DNA of 15,001 bases from an uncultured Verrucomicrobiota bacterium (GCA_903919625.1 CAIXIZ010000269.1:1-15001), one strand, 5' to 3'. Numbered from the stretch's first letter, positions 1-6,956 are shown. Numbers and translations are program-made. Notes: generated from the sequence alone by a model not told the origin.

Positions 1-1100
1 AACTGTAGCGGCGCAGACTTGCTGCGTCCTGGTTGCGCGCCCGGCTCGCACTCGAACAGGTTATCGAGCTGCGGCACCGGTCTCGCACCCGGGGCGAGCA
101 AATCGCCTTTGTTGTACACGACAAGCGTGGTCGCGGGACGGAGCAGGACGCGCAGTTCGTCGGGCAACGGCGGGGTGGGGCGGGTCGCGTCGAACACAAG
201 CAGCAGCAGGTCGGCGGCGGCGGCGCGCTCCAGGGACTTGGCGATGCCGAGTTTTTCGAGCGGTGCAGGCGTGGGATTGAGGCCGGCGGTATCGGTCAAT
301 CGCAGCCAGTGCGGGCCAACTTGGATGCGCTCCTCGATAAAATCGCGGGTCGTGCCCGGCTCAGAGCTGACAATTGAACGCTCGGAGCCGACAAGACGGT
401 TAAGCAGTGAGCTTTTGCCCGCGTTGGGCTCGCCGATGATCACCGTTTTGATGCCGTCGCGCAGGAGTTCGCCATAGCGGCCCGTGGCGAGGAGCTGGCC
501 CGTACCATGAAGAACGTGGTCCAACGCCGTGCGCACGAGGCGGCGGTCCTCTGGGGGCAGGTCCTCGTCGGGGAAATCAATATAGGCCTCGATGCGCGCC
601 AGCGCGTTGAGCAACTCGTCGGTGAGCGCGGCCATGCGGCGGCCCAGCGCACCGCGCAATTGCTGCTGCGCGGCGGCGAGCGCGCGTTCGCCGCGCGCGT
701 GGATGAGGTCCATCACCGCCTCAGCCTGGCTCAGGTCCATGCGGCCGTTGAACCAGGCCCGCTGGGTGAACTCCCCGGGTTCGGCCGGCCGGCAGCCCCG
801 CGCAAACAAATCTTCCAGAATCTTCTGCACGATGAAGGGATTCCCATGGCAGGAAATTTCCAGGGCGTCCTCCCCGGTATAGGAATGAGGGGTCTGGAAA
901 AACGTCACCAGTCCATCGTCCACCGTTGTGCCGCGTTGGTCGCGATAGTCGGCGTGCAGTGCCGAGCGGGGCAGGGGAGCTGCAGCGAAAATCTCCCGCA
1001 GCAGCCCGGCGCTCGCCGGTCCGCTCACCCGCACGACGGCAATCGCCGAGGTGCCCGTCGGGGTCGCCAGCGCGGCGATGGTATCGGTGAAACGGGACAT
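1..1100 (-). CDS. mnmE: tRNA uridine-5-carboxymethylaminomethyl modification GTPase MnmE (3' end beyond window)
   Basis: MnmE, working with MnmG, modifies the wobble uridine (U34) of certain tRNAs in the cytoplasm. The gene reads leftward from ATG at 1100-1098; the first 366 codons are present and the frame stays open to the window edge. The N-terminal start MSRFTDTIAALATPTGTSAI is typical of the tetrahydrofolate-binding domain. The inserted G domain shows G1 GEPNAGKS at residues 223-230, a TTRD switch, G3 DTAG at 270-273 and G4 NKGD at 330-333. The family is usually about 450 residues, so the helical end with the C-terminal CxGK motif lies outside the window. The gene follows the membrane-protein gene on the same strand after 137 bases, so joint transcription is possible but not shown. 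I see no frameshift. Identification is secure from the motifs and their order. Confidence 0.96.
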   Translation of the reverse strand, partial: MSRFTDTIAALATPTGTSAIAVVRVSGPASAGLLREIFAAAPLPRSALHADYRDQRGTTVDDGLVTFFQTPHSYTGEDALEISCHGNPFIVQKILEDLFARGCRPAEPGEFTQRAWFNGRMDLSQAEAVMDLIHARGERALAAAQQQLRGALGRRMAALTDELLNALARIEAYIDFPDEDLPPEDRRLVRTALDHVLHGTGQLLATGRYGELLRDGIKTVIIGEPNAGKSSLLNRLVGSERSIVSSEPGTTRDFIEERIQVGPHWLRLTDTAGLNPTPAPLEKLGIAKSLERAAAADLLLLVFDATRPTPPLPDELRVLLRPATTLVVYNKGDLLAPGARPVPQLDNLFECEPGAQPGRSKSAPLQ

Positions 1101-1237
1101 GGCCGGTGATTGATGCCGACCCCGGCGTGAGAAGCAAAAAAAATCCCGGCGTGTCCCGCTGTTCCGCCCAGCGCATCGCCTGCGGCATACCTCGAGAGAA
1201 AAACATTTTTGCTTTTCGGCCGCGCGTCTCCTGGCCT

Positions 1238-1963
1238 TCAGATTGTCGCTGCTGCGCAGCCGGTCGCCGACCGCGGCCGGAGCAGCGCGCGAGTGAGCAC
1301 GACATGGCCCAGCGCCGCGCCCCCGATGCCGACCGGCACAATTAACGCGTAGGGCAGGTGCAGCGCGAGCAGCAGCGGCGGCATGACCGGCCACGCAAAG
1401 GGCAGCGGCGAAGAGAGGATCGCCACACGCACAACATTGATCAGCAGCAGCGCGCCGGTCGCGTTGGCGAACCACGCAGTCCACCGCCACCGCCCGGCCA
1501 GCGGCGCGGCCACAAGTGCCACCATACCGCTGACAATATCCCAATTCTGGCCCGTCCACGTCATGGTTGTCGGAATGGTGCCCTGGCCAGCCCAGGCATG
1601 CAGGATCACTTCAAGCGGAAGCCGGAAACCTTGAAAAGCGACCAGCCAGACGACGGGCACGCCGGACGCCAGCCAGCCACCAACCGGCGAAATCCCGACC
1701 CCAATGCTCACCAAATTTATCACCACGAAGAAAACTGCCAGCCGGGGCATCGGCGAGACGGCGACAATGCCACTTTGCACGACAAGCATCAGGCCGCCCA
1801 GCCAGACTACGAGCCCCACGGTCACGGGCAACACCCGCCGTCCTGGAGACACGCCCGCTTGCCGGGCACTCCGCCATACTCCACCGAGGAAGGCGGCCAC
1901 GACCGCGCCGCATATTGCCACGAAGGCCAGGACGGAAACGAAATCGGCCGGTTGAAAATTCAC
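1238..1963 (-). CDS. Conserved integral membrane protein of unknown function
   Basis: I cannot name this 241-residue protein. It is strongly hydrophobic with about six to seven membrane segments, roughly at residues 6-28, 42-64, 70-92, 97-113, 140-157, 165-185 and 192-226. A conserved-looking central stretch reads FRLPLEVILH (about 113-122) and then MTWTGQNWDIVSG (about 134-146), followed by an Asn-rich helix. This pattern resembles unnamed conserved membrane proteins in other bacteria, but that is recollection, not a search. The start is GTG at 1963-1961, with a weak purine stretch GGGAAA about 10 bases upstream. It begins 24 bases after the stop of the Gfo/Idh/MocA gene on the same strand, so the two are probably co-transcribed. 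The C-terminal 15 residues are Arg/Ala-rich and probably cytoplasmic. The opposing long open frame is a shadow produced by high GC. Confidence 0.8.
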   Translation of the reverse strand: MNFQPADFVSVLAFVAICGAVVAAFLGGVWRSARQAGVSPGRRVLPVTVGLVVWLGGLMLVVQSGIVAVSPMPRLAVFFVVINLVSIGVGISPVGGWLASGVPVVWLVAFQGFRLPLEVILHAWAGQGTIPTTMTWTGQNWDIVSGMVALVAAPLAGRWRWTAWFANATGALLLINVVRVAILSSPLPFAWPVMPPLLLALHLPYALIVPVGIGGAALGHVVLTRALLRPRSATGCAAATI

Positions 1964-1987
1964 GCGGTAAATTTCCCGGCCGAACCA

Positions 1988-3136
1988 TTACGCCTTGCGG
2001 CCCGCGTCAAGGCGCCCGTCAAAATCCATCCGCCCCGTTTCTTCGGCCAAGGGGAACCGGACCGAACACCGGTTGCGCATCGAGCGGTAAATGGCGGTGA
2101 ACAGCTCCACGGTCCGCCGACCGTCGTCGCCGGTGATGGCTGGTGCGCGGTTCTGCCGGATCGCCTGTGCGAAGTCCTCGATCTGCCGCGCGAAAAAATA
2201 GCTGATGGGCTCCACCGCGTGAAACTGCTGCTCGTCTTCCTGCCGCCACGCCTCGAGGTTCTGCTCCTCTCCGGGCACCAGCCAGAGGTGGTTATAGGGC
2301 GCCTCCAGGATGTTGGAGCGGCCGGCGACGAACATTGCACCCCCGTCCGTTTGCACGCCGACCGATGCGCCGTTGCTGCCATGCACCACGACCCGGCCGT
2401 GCAGCGCGGGATTTTGCGAGTTGCTCAGCACGAGGTTGCCGAGCGCCCCGCTGCGGAAACGCACAATGGCCACGGCCGTGTCTTCCACCTCGATGCTGGG
2501 GTGGTTCACGTTGGCCCAGTAACCCGACACCTCCTCGATCTCGCCGAAATACCAGAGCAGGAGGTCGAGCATGTGCGGAGCCTGGTTGACCAGTACGCCA
2601 CCGCCTTCGTGCTGCCAGGAGCCGCGCCAGGGGTCGCAACGGTAGTAGTCCGCATCGCGCCAGCCGAGCAGCACGGCGGTGCCGAGCACGGGCCGGCCAA
2701 TTTTTCCCCCGTCAATCGCGCGACGGACGCGCTGACAGGCCGGATAGAACCGCCGCTGCGAGATGGTGCCCACGCGCCGTCCGGCTGCGCGGGCCTGCTG
2801 GAGAATGCGGTCACAGTCAGCGAGCGAAGCGGCGAGGGGCTTTTCGATCAGCACATGCGCGCCGCCACGCAGCGCCGCCACCGCCGGGTCGGCATGTTGC
2901 GGGTGGGGCGTGGTGATAATGGCAAAATCCACCTGTGCCTCGCGCACCATCTTCTCCACGTCGACAAACGGCCGCACGCCGAATTCGCGAGCGAACGTTT
3001 CCGCCGACTCCGCCCGCCTGGCGCAGACTGCAACCAGTTCCAAGCCGGGCAGCGAGCGCACCGCGGCGGCATGGTAGCGCGCGACTTTGCCACAGCCGAT
3101 GAGGGCGACACGCAGGGGCGGGGTGGGGGAAGGCAT
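1988..3136 (-). CDS. Gfo/Idh/MocA-family NAD(P)-dependent oxidoreductase
   Basis: This 382-residue protein belongs to the sugar and cyclitol dehydrogenase superfamily that oxidises or reduces carbohydrates using NAD(P). An N-terminal Rossmann fold carries GCGKVA at residues 14-19. The family's EKP motif is at 98-100 (E98, K99, P100), where the Lys is catalytic in characterised members. The second domain contains the loop GGGVLVNQAPHMLDLLLWYFG (near residue 180), which matches the usual substrate-binding GG...H..D segment. No signal peptide is visible, so it is presumably cytoplasmic. The start ATG (3136-3134) lies at the end of a short ATGAAGG-type tract and lacks a clear ribosome binding site. 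The substrate cannot be told from sequence. A zinc-dependent sugar-type dehydrogenase lies upstream on the same strand and a membrane protein directly downstream, which suggests carbohydrate catabolism, by inference only. Confidence 0.92.
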   Translation of the reverse strand: MPSPTPPLRVALIGCGKVARYHAAAVRSLPGLELVAVCARRAESAETFAREFGVRPFVDVEKMVREAQVDFAIITTPHPQHADPAVAALRGGAHVLIEKPLAASLADCDRILQQARAAGRRVGTISQRRFYPACQRVRRAIDGGKIGRPVLGTAVLLGWRDADYYRCDPWRGSWQHEGGGVLVNQAPHMLDLLLWYFGEIEEVSGYWANVNHPSIEVEDTAVAIVRFRSGALGNLVLSNSQNPALHGRVVVHGSNGASVGVQTDGGAMFVAGRSNILEAPYNHLWLVPGEEQNLEAWRQEDEQQFHAVEPISYFFARQIEDFAQAIRQNRAPAITGDDGRRTVELFTAIYRSMRNRCSVRFPLAEETGRMDFDGRLDAGRKA

Positions 3137-3170
3137 GAAAGGATGAAGGGTGAATGATGAAGGATGAAAG
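3135..3170. repeat. Short imperfect tandem ATGAAGG-type tract
   Basis: The stretch consists of repeated GGATGAA and TGATGAA units, reading on the minus strand as CTTCATCCTTCATC-like repeats immediately upstream of, and overlapping, the start codon of the Gfo/Idh/MocA gene. It is low complexity and gives no recognisable ribosome binding site. Such tracts recur between genes in some verrucomicrobial genomes; that statement is from memory. Confidence 0.6.
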
Positions 3171-3173
3171 ATT

Positions 3174-3378
3174 AACCACGGAATTCACGGGCGATGGCAC
3201 GGATCAATCCACGCGAGACGGACAAATTCAGAGGCCATGAAGCAAAAACCGGGGAGTTGTGACACAGAGGGCACAGAGAGACCAAGCCGAGGTCACGGAG
3301 GAATTGCCCTATGTCCTCCGTGGGCCGCGCTCCGCGTGCTCCGCGATCTGTTCTGATCATTTGTGTTAATCCGTGGTT
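3174..3378. repeat. MITE-like inverted-repeat element without an ORF
   Basis: The ends are a perfect 9-bp inverted repeat, AACCACGGA at 3174-3182 against TCCGTGGTT at 3370-3378. Similarity continues inward in a looser form on both arms to GATC. Inside lie CACAGAGG (3263-3270) and a perfect 9-bp hairpin, CACGGAGGA at 3294-3302 and TCCTCCGTG at 3314-3322, with an 11-base loop. The CACGGAGG words match the ends of the GxxExxY cassette at 9491-9939. No believable gene is encoded. It fills the gap between the two dehydrogenase genes and, read on their strand, the hairpin could attenuate transcription. I see no clear target-site duplication. Classification as a small non-autonomous element is inference. 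Confidence 0.6.
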
Positions 3379-3401
3379 GAAAATATTTTTGATCCGCGCG
3401 C

Positions 3402-4433
3402 TCACGGGACGAGCACGACCTTCATCAGGCCCGGCTCCATCCGGTGCAGCCGCTCAAACCATTGCGCGCCCTCCGTCAGTGGCGCGATGGCGCTGATGAG
3501 GCTGCTCACATTTACTTTGCCCGAAGCGATCAGCTCCAGGCTTTCGGGATACTCGCCGTTGGAGGCGCAGGTGCCGAGCAAGGTGAGCTCGCGGGTGACA
3601 ACCGCCTGCAATGGCAGCTCGGCGCGCGGGCTGAAATTGCCCACCAGCACCACGCGCCCGCCTTTGCGCGCGGATTCGACCGCGAGCTGCAGCGGCTGCG
3701 TCGCGCCCACGACCTCAAACGCGAGATCCACCCCGCCGTTGCCGGCAAGCTGCTGCACCGCGGGCGCAAGGCTGTCCGCACCGGCGACCAAGGTGTGCGT
3801 GGCGCCGTGCTGCTTCGCCGCCGCGAGCCGGCCGGCATCACGGTCCACGGCGATGATCATGGCGCAGCCGCGCGCGCGCAGCACCTGGATGACCAGCATC
3901 CCAATCATGCCAGTACCGACGACCAAGGCACGCTCGCCGGCCTTCGGCATGGCCCGGTTCACCGCATGCACCGCGACGGACAGGGCCTCGACCATCGCCG
4001 CCTGCTCAAAGGGCACGGCATCCGGCAGGCGGTAAAGCACGCGCTGCGGCACCGCGACATAGTCCGCAAACGCGCCATGCCGCCGGTAGTCGCCGCAGGA
4101 CACGCCGAGCACGCGACGCTGGTCGCACAGGTTGACCTGCCCGGCGCGGCAGTAGCCGCATGCGCCGCAGTAAATCGTGGAGTCAAAGGTCACGCGGTCG
4201 CCGGCATGCCACGCGGTCACGCCCTTGCCGGTGCGGGCGATCACCCCCGCAGCCTCATGCCCCATGACGATGGGCGGGATGCGGCGGCCGGTGCTGCCGG
4301 TCATGCCATGCACGTCGCTGCCGCAGATGCCGCACGCCTTGACGCGCACGAGCACTTCGTCGGCGGCGATCTCCGGTTCGGGAAATTCGGTCAGCTCGAA
4401 CTCATGGTAGGCGCGAAGGAGCAGGGCTTTCAT
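3402..4433 (-). CDS. Zinc-dependent medium-chain alcohol/polyol dehydrogenase
   Basis: This 343-residue protein matches the medium-chain dehydrogenase family, close in layout to sorbitol, threonine and galactitol-phosphate dehydrogenases. Catalytic zinc ligands are visible as C37 in GICGSD, H59 and E60 in GHE. The structural zinc loop has the four cysteines C89, C92, C95 and C103. The nucleotide-binding fold has GTGMIG at 173-178, and the acidic D197 after the second strand favours NAD over NADP. Length is normal for the family, so the gene appears intact. Start ATG is at 4433-4431. The gene diverges from the antitoxin gene across about 100 bases. The specific substrate, probably a polyol or sugar derivative, cannot be assigned. 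It lies upstream of the Gfo/Idh/MocA gene on the same strand, separated by the repeat element. Confidence 0.92.
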   Translation of the reverse strand: MKALLLRAYHEFELTEFPEPEIAADEVLVRVKACGICGSDVHGMTGSTGRRIPPIVMGHEAAGVIARTGKGVTAWHAGDRVTFDSTIYCGACGYCRAGQVNLCDQRRVLGVSCGDYRRHGAFADYVAVPQRVLYRLPDAVPFEQAAMVEALSVAVHAVNRAMPKAGERALVVGTGMIGMLVIQVLRARGCAMIIAVDRDAGRLAAAKQHGATHTLVAGADSLAPAVQQLAGNGGVDLAFEVVGATQPLQLAVESARKGGRVVLVGNFSPRAELPLQAVVTRELTLLGTCASNGEYPESLELIASGKVNVSSLISAIAPLTEGAQWFERLHRMEPGLMKVVLVP

Positions 4434-4496
4434 GGGAATGGACTAGGGAAGCACCCGGAGGGGCCATGGCAAGGCCGCACCGGGCCAACATTGCGT

Positions 4497-4531
4497 TTGA
4501 CCAATCCTCCTAATTGGCCAACTTGGCCAAC
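4497..4531. promoter_or_regulatory. Candidate operator with repeated TTGGCCAA palindromes before the antitoxin gene
   Basis: Immediately before the antitoxin ATG at 4532 there are two tandem 9-bp copies of TTGGCCAAC (4514-4522 and 4523-4531), each containing the perfect palindrome TTGGCCAA. A third imperfect copy, TTGACCAA, is at 4497-4504, and GGCCAAC occurs at 4483-4489. Phd-type antitoxins commonly repress their own operon by binding palindromes at the start of the gene, so this array is a natural candidate operator. The tandem copies are in frame with the gene and could instead encode MANLAN if translation starts at TTG 4514. Confidence 0.5.
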
Positions 4532-4759
4532 ATGGAAACCACGGTCCTGCAGGCCAAGAACCATTTCTCCAAACTGCTGCGCCAGGCGGAGCGCGGAGAG
4601 CGGGTGGTCATCCGTCGTGGCCGGGGAGGCAAGGCGTTTTTGCTTTCGGCCGTTGAAACCCCCGCCAGCCGGACGCTGAATCCCAATCCGCGCTGGTCTG
4701 GGAAAATCAAGTTCAAGGACACGGATATCTGGGCATCCGAATGGCGGGATGAACCATGA
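4532..4759 (+). CDS. Phd/YefM-type antitoxin
   Basis: This 75-residue protein begins METTVLQAKNHFSKLLRQ and continues with a basic stretch and GGKAFLLS, the usual N-terminal DNA-binding pattern of Phd/YefM antitoxins. The C-terminal tail, with KIKFKDTDIW, would wrap and inhibit the toxin. ATG 4532 was chosen because homologous antitoxins start at this Met-x-x motif; TTG 4514 would add six residues encoded by the tandem TTGGCCAAC units. The stop TGA (4757-4759) overlaps the toxin ATG (4756-4758), the ATGA coupling usual in these operons. It probably represses its own promoter through the upstream palindromes. Pairing a Phd-type antitoxin with a VapC-type PIN toxin is common. Confidence 0.88.
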   Translation: METTVLQAKNHFSKLLRQAERGERVVIRRGRGGKAFLLSAVETPASRTLNPNPRWSGKIKFKDTDIWASEWRDEP

Positions 4760-5154
4760 GCAGCCATGTGCTTGATACCTGCGCGCTGCTCGACCTGGCC
4801 GCCGGCCGCTGGACCCTGGCCGACGCGCGGAAAGAACTGCAGCGCGCACCGGCCCCGGTGGTGCTCAGTGTTTCCGTGTGGGAAATATCGCGGAAACTGC
4901 GGCTGGGCAAGCTCACGCTGCCCTGCGACCTGCCCGGTGTGCTTGGTTTCGTGCGGGCCGTCTGTCACCGCCACTCGCTGTCCCTCGATTCGCTCACGCC
5001 GGAAATCTGCCACGCCGCCGAGCTGCTGCCACCGCATCACGAGGATCCGTTTGACCGGATGATCATCGCGGCGGCCCTGGCCGTCCGCGCCCCGGTGTTT
5101 ACGACCGACCCGAAATTTGCCGCCTATGCGGCGAAGGTCATCACCTATCGTTAA
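4756..5154 (+). CDS. vapC: VapC-type PIN-domain toxin (putative RNase)
   Basis: This 132-residue PIN-domain protein is expected to be a Mg2+-dependent ribonuclease that cleaves tRNA or rRNA when freed from its antitoxin. The acidic active-site residues are all visible: D7 in VLDTCALL, E43 in SVWEIS, D100 in HEDPFDRMI and D118 in FTTDPKF. The length is normal and no residue is missing, so the toxin should be active. Its start overlaps the antitoxin stop by four bases (ATGA). The stop TAA at 5152-5154 lies 9 bases from the recA stop on the opposite strand, so the two transcripts converge with no room for a separate terminator, and read-through would give antisense RNA to recA. The actual RNA target is unknown. 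Confidence 0.92.
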   Translation: MSSHVLDTCALLDLAAGRWTLADARKELQRAPAPVVLSVSVWEISRKLRLGKLTLPCDLPGVLGFVRAVCHRHSLSLDSLTPEICHAAELLPPHHEDPFDRMIIAAALAVRAPVFTTDPKFAAYAAKVITYR

Positions 5155-5163
5155 ATCCCGGCC

Positions 5164-6234
5164 TCACGCCGCCTCGCCCGCGACCGGTTCGCCGGGCTTG
5201 ACGGTGACTTTCTCCAGGATGGTTTTGGTGATCTTTTCGGCGAGCGCCGGATTGGCCTTGAGCGCGGCCTTGGCCGCGTCGCGGCCCTGGCCGACGAGAT
5301 TGCCCTCATAGGCGATCCAGGCGCCCTTCTTCTCCAAAATCTTGTGCTCGATGCCGAGGTCGATGAGCGAGCCCATCTGGGAGATGCCCTCGTCATACAT
5401 GATGTCGAACTCGACCTCGGTGAAGGGCGGCGCGATCTTGTTTTTCACGATTTTGATTTTCGTGCGGTTGCCGATGACCTTGCCGTCGGGGGTCTTGATC
5501 TGGTCTTTGCGGCGGATGTCGATGCGGACCGACGAGAAAAATTTTAGCGCGCGTCCGCCCGAGGTGGTCTCCGGGCTGCCAAACATCACGCCAATCTTTT
5601 CGCGGATCTGGTTGGTGAAGATGCACACGCAGTTGGTCTTGCTGACGACCGCGGTGAGCCGGCGCATGGCCTGCGACATCAGGCGGGCCTGGCTGCCCAT
5701 CGTCATGTCGCCCATCTGGCCGTCGAGTTCGGCCTTGGTGATGAGCGCGGCGACCGAATCGAGCACGATCACATCGATCGAGTTGGAGCGGATGAGCGTC
5801 TCCATGATGTTCAGCGCGTCCTCACCGGAGTCGGGCTGGGAAACCAGCAGGTCGTCGAGCTTCACGCCCACGACGCGGGCGTATTTCGGGTCGAGCGCAT
5901 GCTCGACATCGATGAACGCCGCGAGCCCGCCGCGTTTCTGGGCCTCGGCGATGACGCTCAGGCAGAAGGTGGTTTTGCCTGACGATTCCGGACCGTAGAT
6001 CTCAATGATGCGGCCCTTGGGCAACCCGCCGACGCCGAGGGCGAGGTCGATGGCCAGCGAGCCGGTGGAGAGCGTCTCGACCTTCATCTTTTGATTGCTG
6101 CCGAGGCGCATGATCGAGCCCTCGCCGAACTGCTTGGTGATGGCGGACAGGGCGAGATCAATGTTTTTGTCGCGGGCGTGGGCGGCCGGGGCGACGGCAG
6201 CGGACTTGGTCGGAGTGGGGGAGGCTTTGGACAT
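5164..6234 (-). CDS. recA: Recombinase RecA
   Basis: RecA forms ATP-dependent filaments on single-stranded DNA for homologous recombination and for SOS induction. The 356-residue product has Walker A GPESSGKTT at residues 81-89, the Walker B strand VIVLDSVAAL, loop L1 around TAVVSKTN, the FTNQIREKIGVMFG segment, and loop L2 around SPETTSGGRALKFF. I chose ATG 6234-6232 (MSKASPTPTKSA) because it gives the usual length; the open frame continues 114 codons further but is antisense to hicA and unlike RecA. An Ala/Pro/Thr-rich N-terminal extension of about 20 residues precedes the conserved core DKNIDLALSAI. The C-terminal tail ends PGEPVAGEAA and is less acidic than in Escherichia coli. No clear Shine-Dalgarno sequence and no E. 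coli-type LexA box (CTGT-N8-ACAG) is visible upstream. Confidence 0.97.
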   Translation of the reverse strand: MSKASPTPTKSAAVAPAAHARDKNIDLALSAITKQFGEGSIMRLGSNQKMKVETLSTGSLAIDLALGVGGLPKGRIIEIYGPESSGKTTFCLSVIAEAQKRGGLAAFIDVEHALDPKYARVVGVKLDDLLVSQPDSGEDALNIMETLIRSNSIDVIVLDSVAALITKAELDGQMGDMTMGSQARLMSQAMRRLTAVVSKTNCVCIFTNQIREKIGVMFGSPETTSGGRALKFFSSVRIDIRRKDQIKTPDGKVIGNRTKIKIVKNKIAPPFTEVEFDIMYDEGISQMGSLIDLGIEHKILEKKGAWIAYEGNLVGQGRDAAKAALKANPALAEKITKTILEKVTVKPGEPVAGEAA

Positions 6235-6402
6235 GGTGAGGGAAAGGTCGTGGAGGTTGAAAGGGTGGGAGAAAATCCAGACTGAGCGTGAAATCGACAA
6301 CCAGCGGAAGCAAGCCCGGCGTGTAAAAAATGGTGGCGATGTCACCATCTCGGGCCGCCACCGGCCGCTTGACCTGCAGGCTGATACCATCATGATACCG
6401 CA
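6235..6402. promoter_or_regulatory. Divergent recA / hicAB intergenic region
   Basis: These 168 bases separate the recA start (minus strand) from the hicA start (plus strand) and should hold both promoters. Visible structures are a 6-bp dyad ATGGTG (6330-6335) with CACCAT (6343-6348), a direct repeat TGATACC at 6382-6388 and 6393-6399 just before hicA, and a TTGACC hexamer at 6369-6374 with CATGAT 16 bases downstream. Used as -35/-10, that pair would leave hicA almost leaderless, in keeping with its lack of a Shine-Dalgarno sequence. The TGATACC pair, spaced 11 bases, could be a HicB operator. All regulatory roles are inference. Confidence 0.35.
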
Positions 6403-6600
6403 ATGCCACGCAAGCTCCGCGAACTGATCGCCGATCTGCGCCGGGCCGGATTCGTACCGGAGCCGGCCCGGGGCAGCCACCGGAAATTTCGTCATCCCAA
6501 AGGAGTCACGTTGATCCTGTCCGGCCATCACGAAGGTGTGGACGCCCATCACTATCAAGAACGCCAGGTCCGTCAAAAAATCCAGGAGACCAAATCATGA
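6403..6600 (+). CDS. hicA: HicA-family mRNA interferase toxin
   Basis: This 65-residue protein has the compact HicA pattern: the start MPRKLRELIADLRRAGF, then RGSHRKFRHP with the catalytic H26 in GSH, then a VTLILSGHH strand and a basic C-terminal helix. HicA toxins are double-stranded-RNA-binding-like ribonucleases that degrade mRNA when not bound by HicB. The length is slightly over 60 residues, as usual. The stop TGA at 6598-6600 overlaps the hicB start ATG at 6597-6599, and a GGAG about 10 bases before that ATG is a credible ribosome binding site for hicB. The hicA start itself has no visible Shine-Dalgarno sequence. Transcription diverges from recA. Confidence 0.9.
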   Translation: MPRKLRELIADLRRAGFVPEPARGSHRKFRHPKGVTLILSGHHEGVDAHHYQERQVRQKIQETKS

Positions 6601-6956
6601 GCACCAAAACCAAGAAAAGCCGCATTCGTGAGCTGAGCGCCCGCTACCCGCGGGTGATCGAGTGGAGCCCGGCGGACGGGGTCTTTGTGGGCAGCGCACC
6701 GCCGCTGGTCGGCCAATGCTGCCACGGTGATTCCGAGGAGGCGGTCGCCCGGCAGCTTGCGGTCATCGTCGAGGACCTCGCGGAGGACGTGCTCGATGGC
6801 AAAATGCCCGCCCCGCAGCCGCCGGCCGGCAAAATCTACAGCGGCAAGTTCCTGGGTCGCATTCCGCCCGCGCTGCACCAGAAGGCGGCCCTCCAGGCCG
6901 CGGCGCGCGGCGAAAGCCTCAATCAGTTCGTCGCCGAAGCGCTGGCCGGGGCGTGA
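6597..6956 (+). CDS. hicB: HicB-family antitoxin
   Basis: This 119-residue protein follows hicA in the usual toxin-first order. The N-terminal half (YPRVIEWSPADGVFVGSAPP, about residues 16-35) matches the partly degraded RNase H-like HicB fold that covers the toxin. The C-terminal half from about residue 82 (SGKFLGRIPPALHQKAAL, ending GESLNQFVAEAL) is a ribbon-helix-helix DNA-binding domain, so the protein should repress its own operon. The four-base overlap with hicA implies translational coupling. It looks intact. Confidence 0.9.
   Translation: MSTKTKKSRIRELSARYPRVIEWSPADGVFVGSAPPLVGQCCHGDSEEAVARQLAVIVEDLAEDVLDGKMPAPQPPAGKIYSGKFLGRIPPALHQKAALQAAARGESLNQFVAEALAGA

Noticed and set aside
1120..1155. 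Run of eight A/T bases between CCCGGCGTG copies as an intrinsic terminator
   Set aside because: The flanking CCCGGCGTG words are direct, not inverted, so no stem forms beside the T-run on the minus strand.
1358..3157. 599-codon plus-strand open frame
   Set aside because: It is antisense to the membrane protein and Gfo/Idh/MocA genes, rich in Arg, His and Pro, and has no recognisable domain; long antisense frames are usual in GC-rich DNA.
3172..3405. 77-codon minus-strand frame in the gap between the dehydrogenases
   Set aside because: It is made of inverted-repeat sequence and has no recognisable coding character.
3135..3590. CRISPR array
   Set aside because: The repeats here are a few imperfect copies with irregular spacing and inverted arrangement, with no regular spacers and no cas genes in the window.
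3444..4679. 411-codon plus-strand frame opposite the zinc dehydrogenase
   Set aside because: The complementary strand has complete zinc-binding and NAD-binding motifs; this frame also runs through the antitoxin operator and gene.
6235..6576. 114-codon upstream extension of the recA frame
   Set aside because: It is antisense to hicA, unlike any RecA N terminus, and the ATG at 6234 gives the normal protein length.
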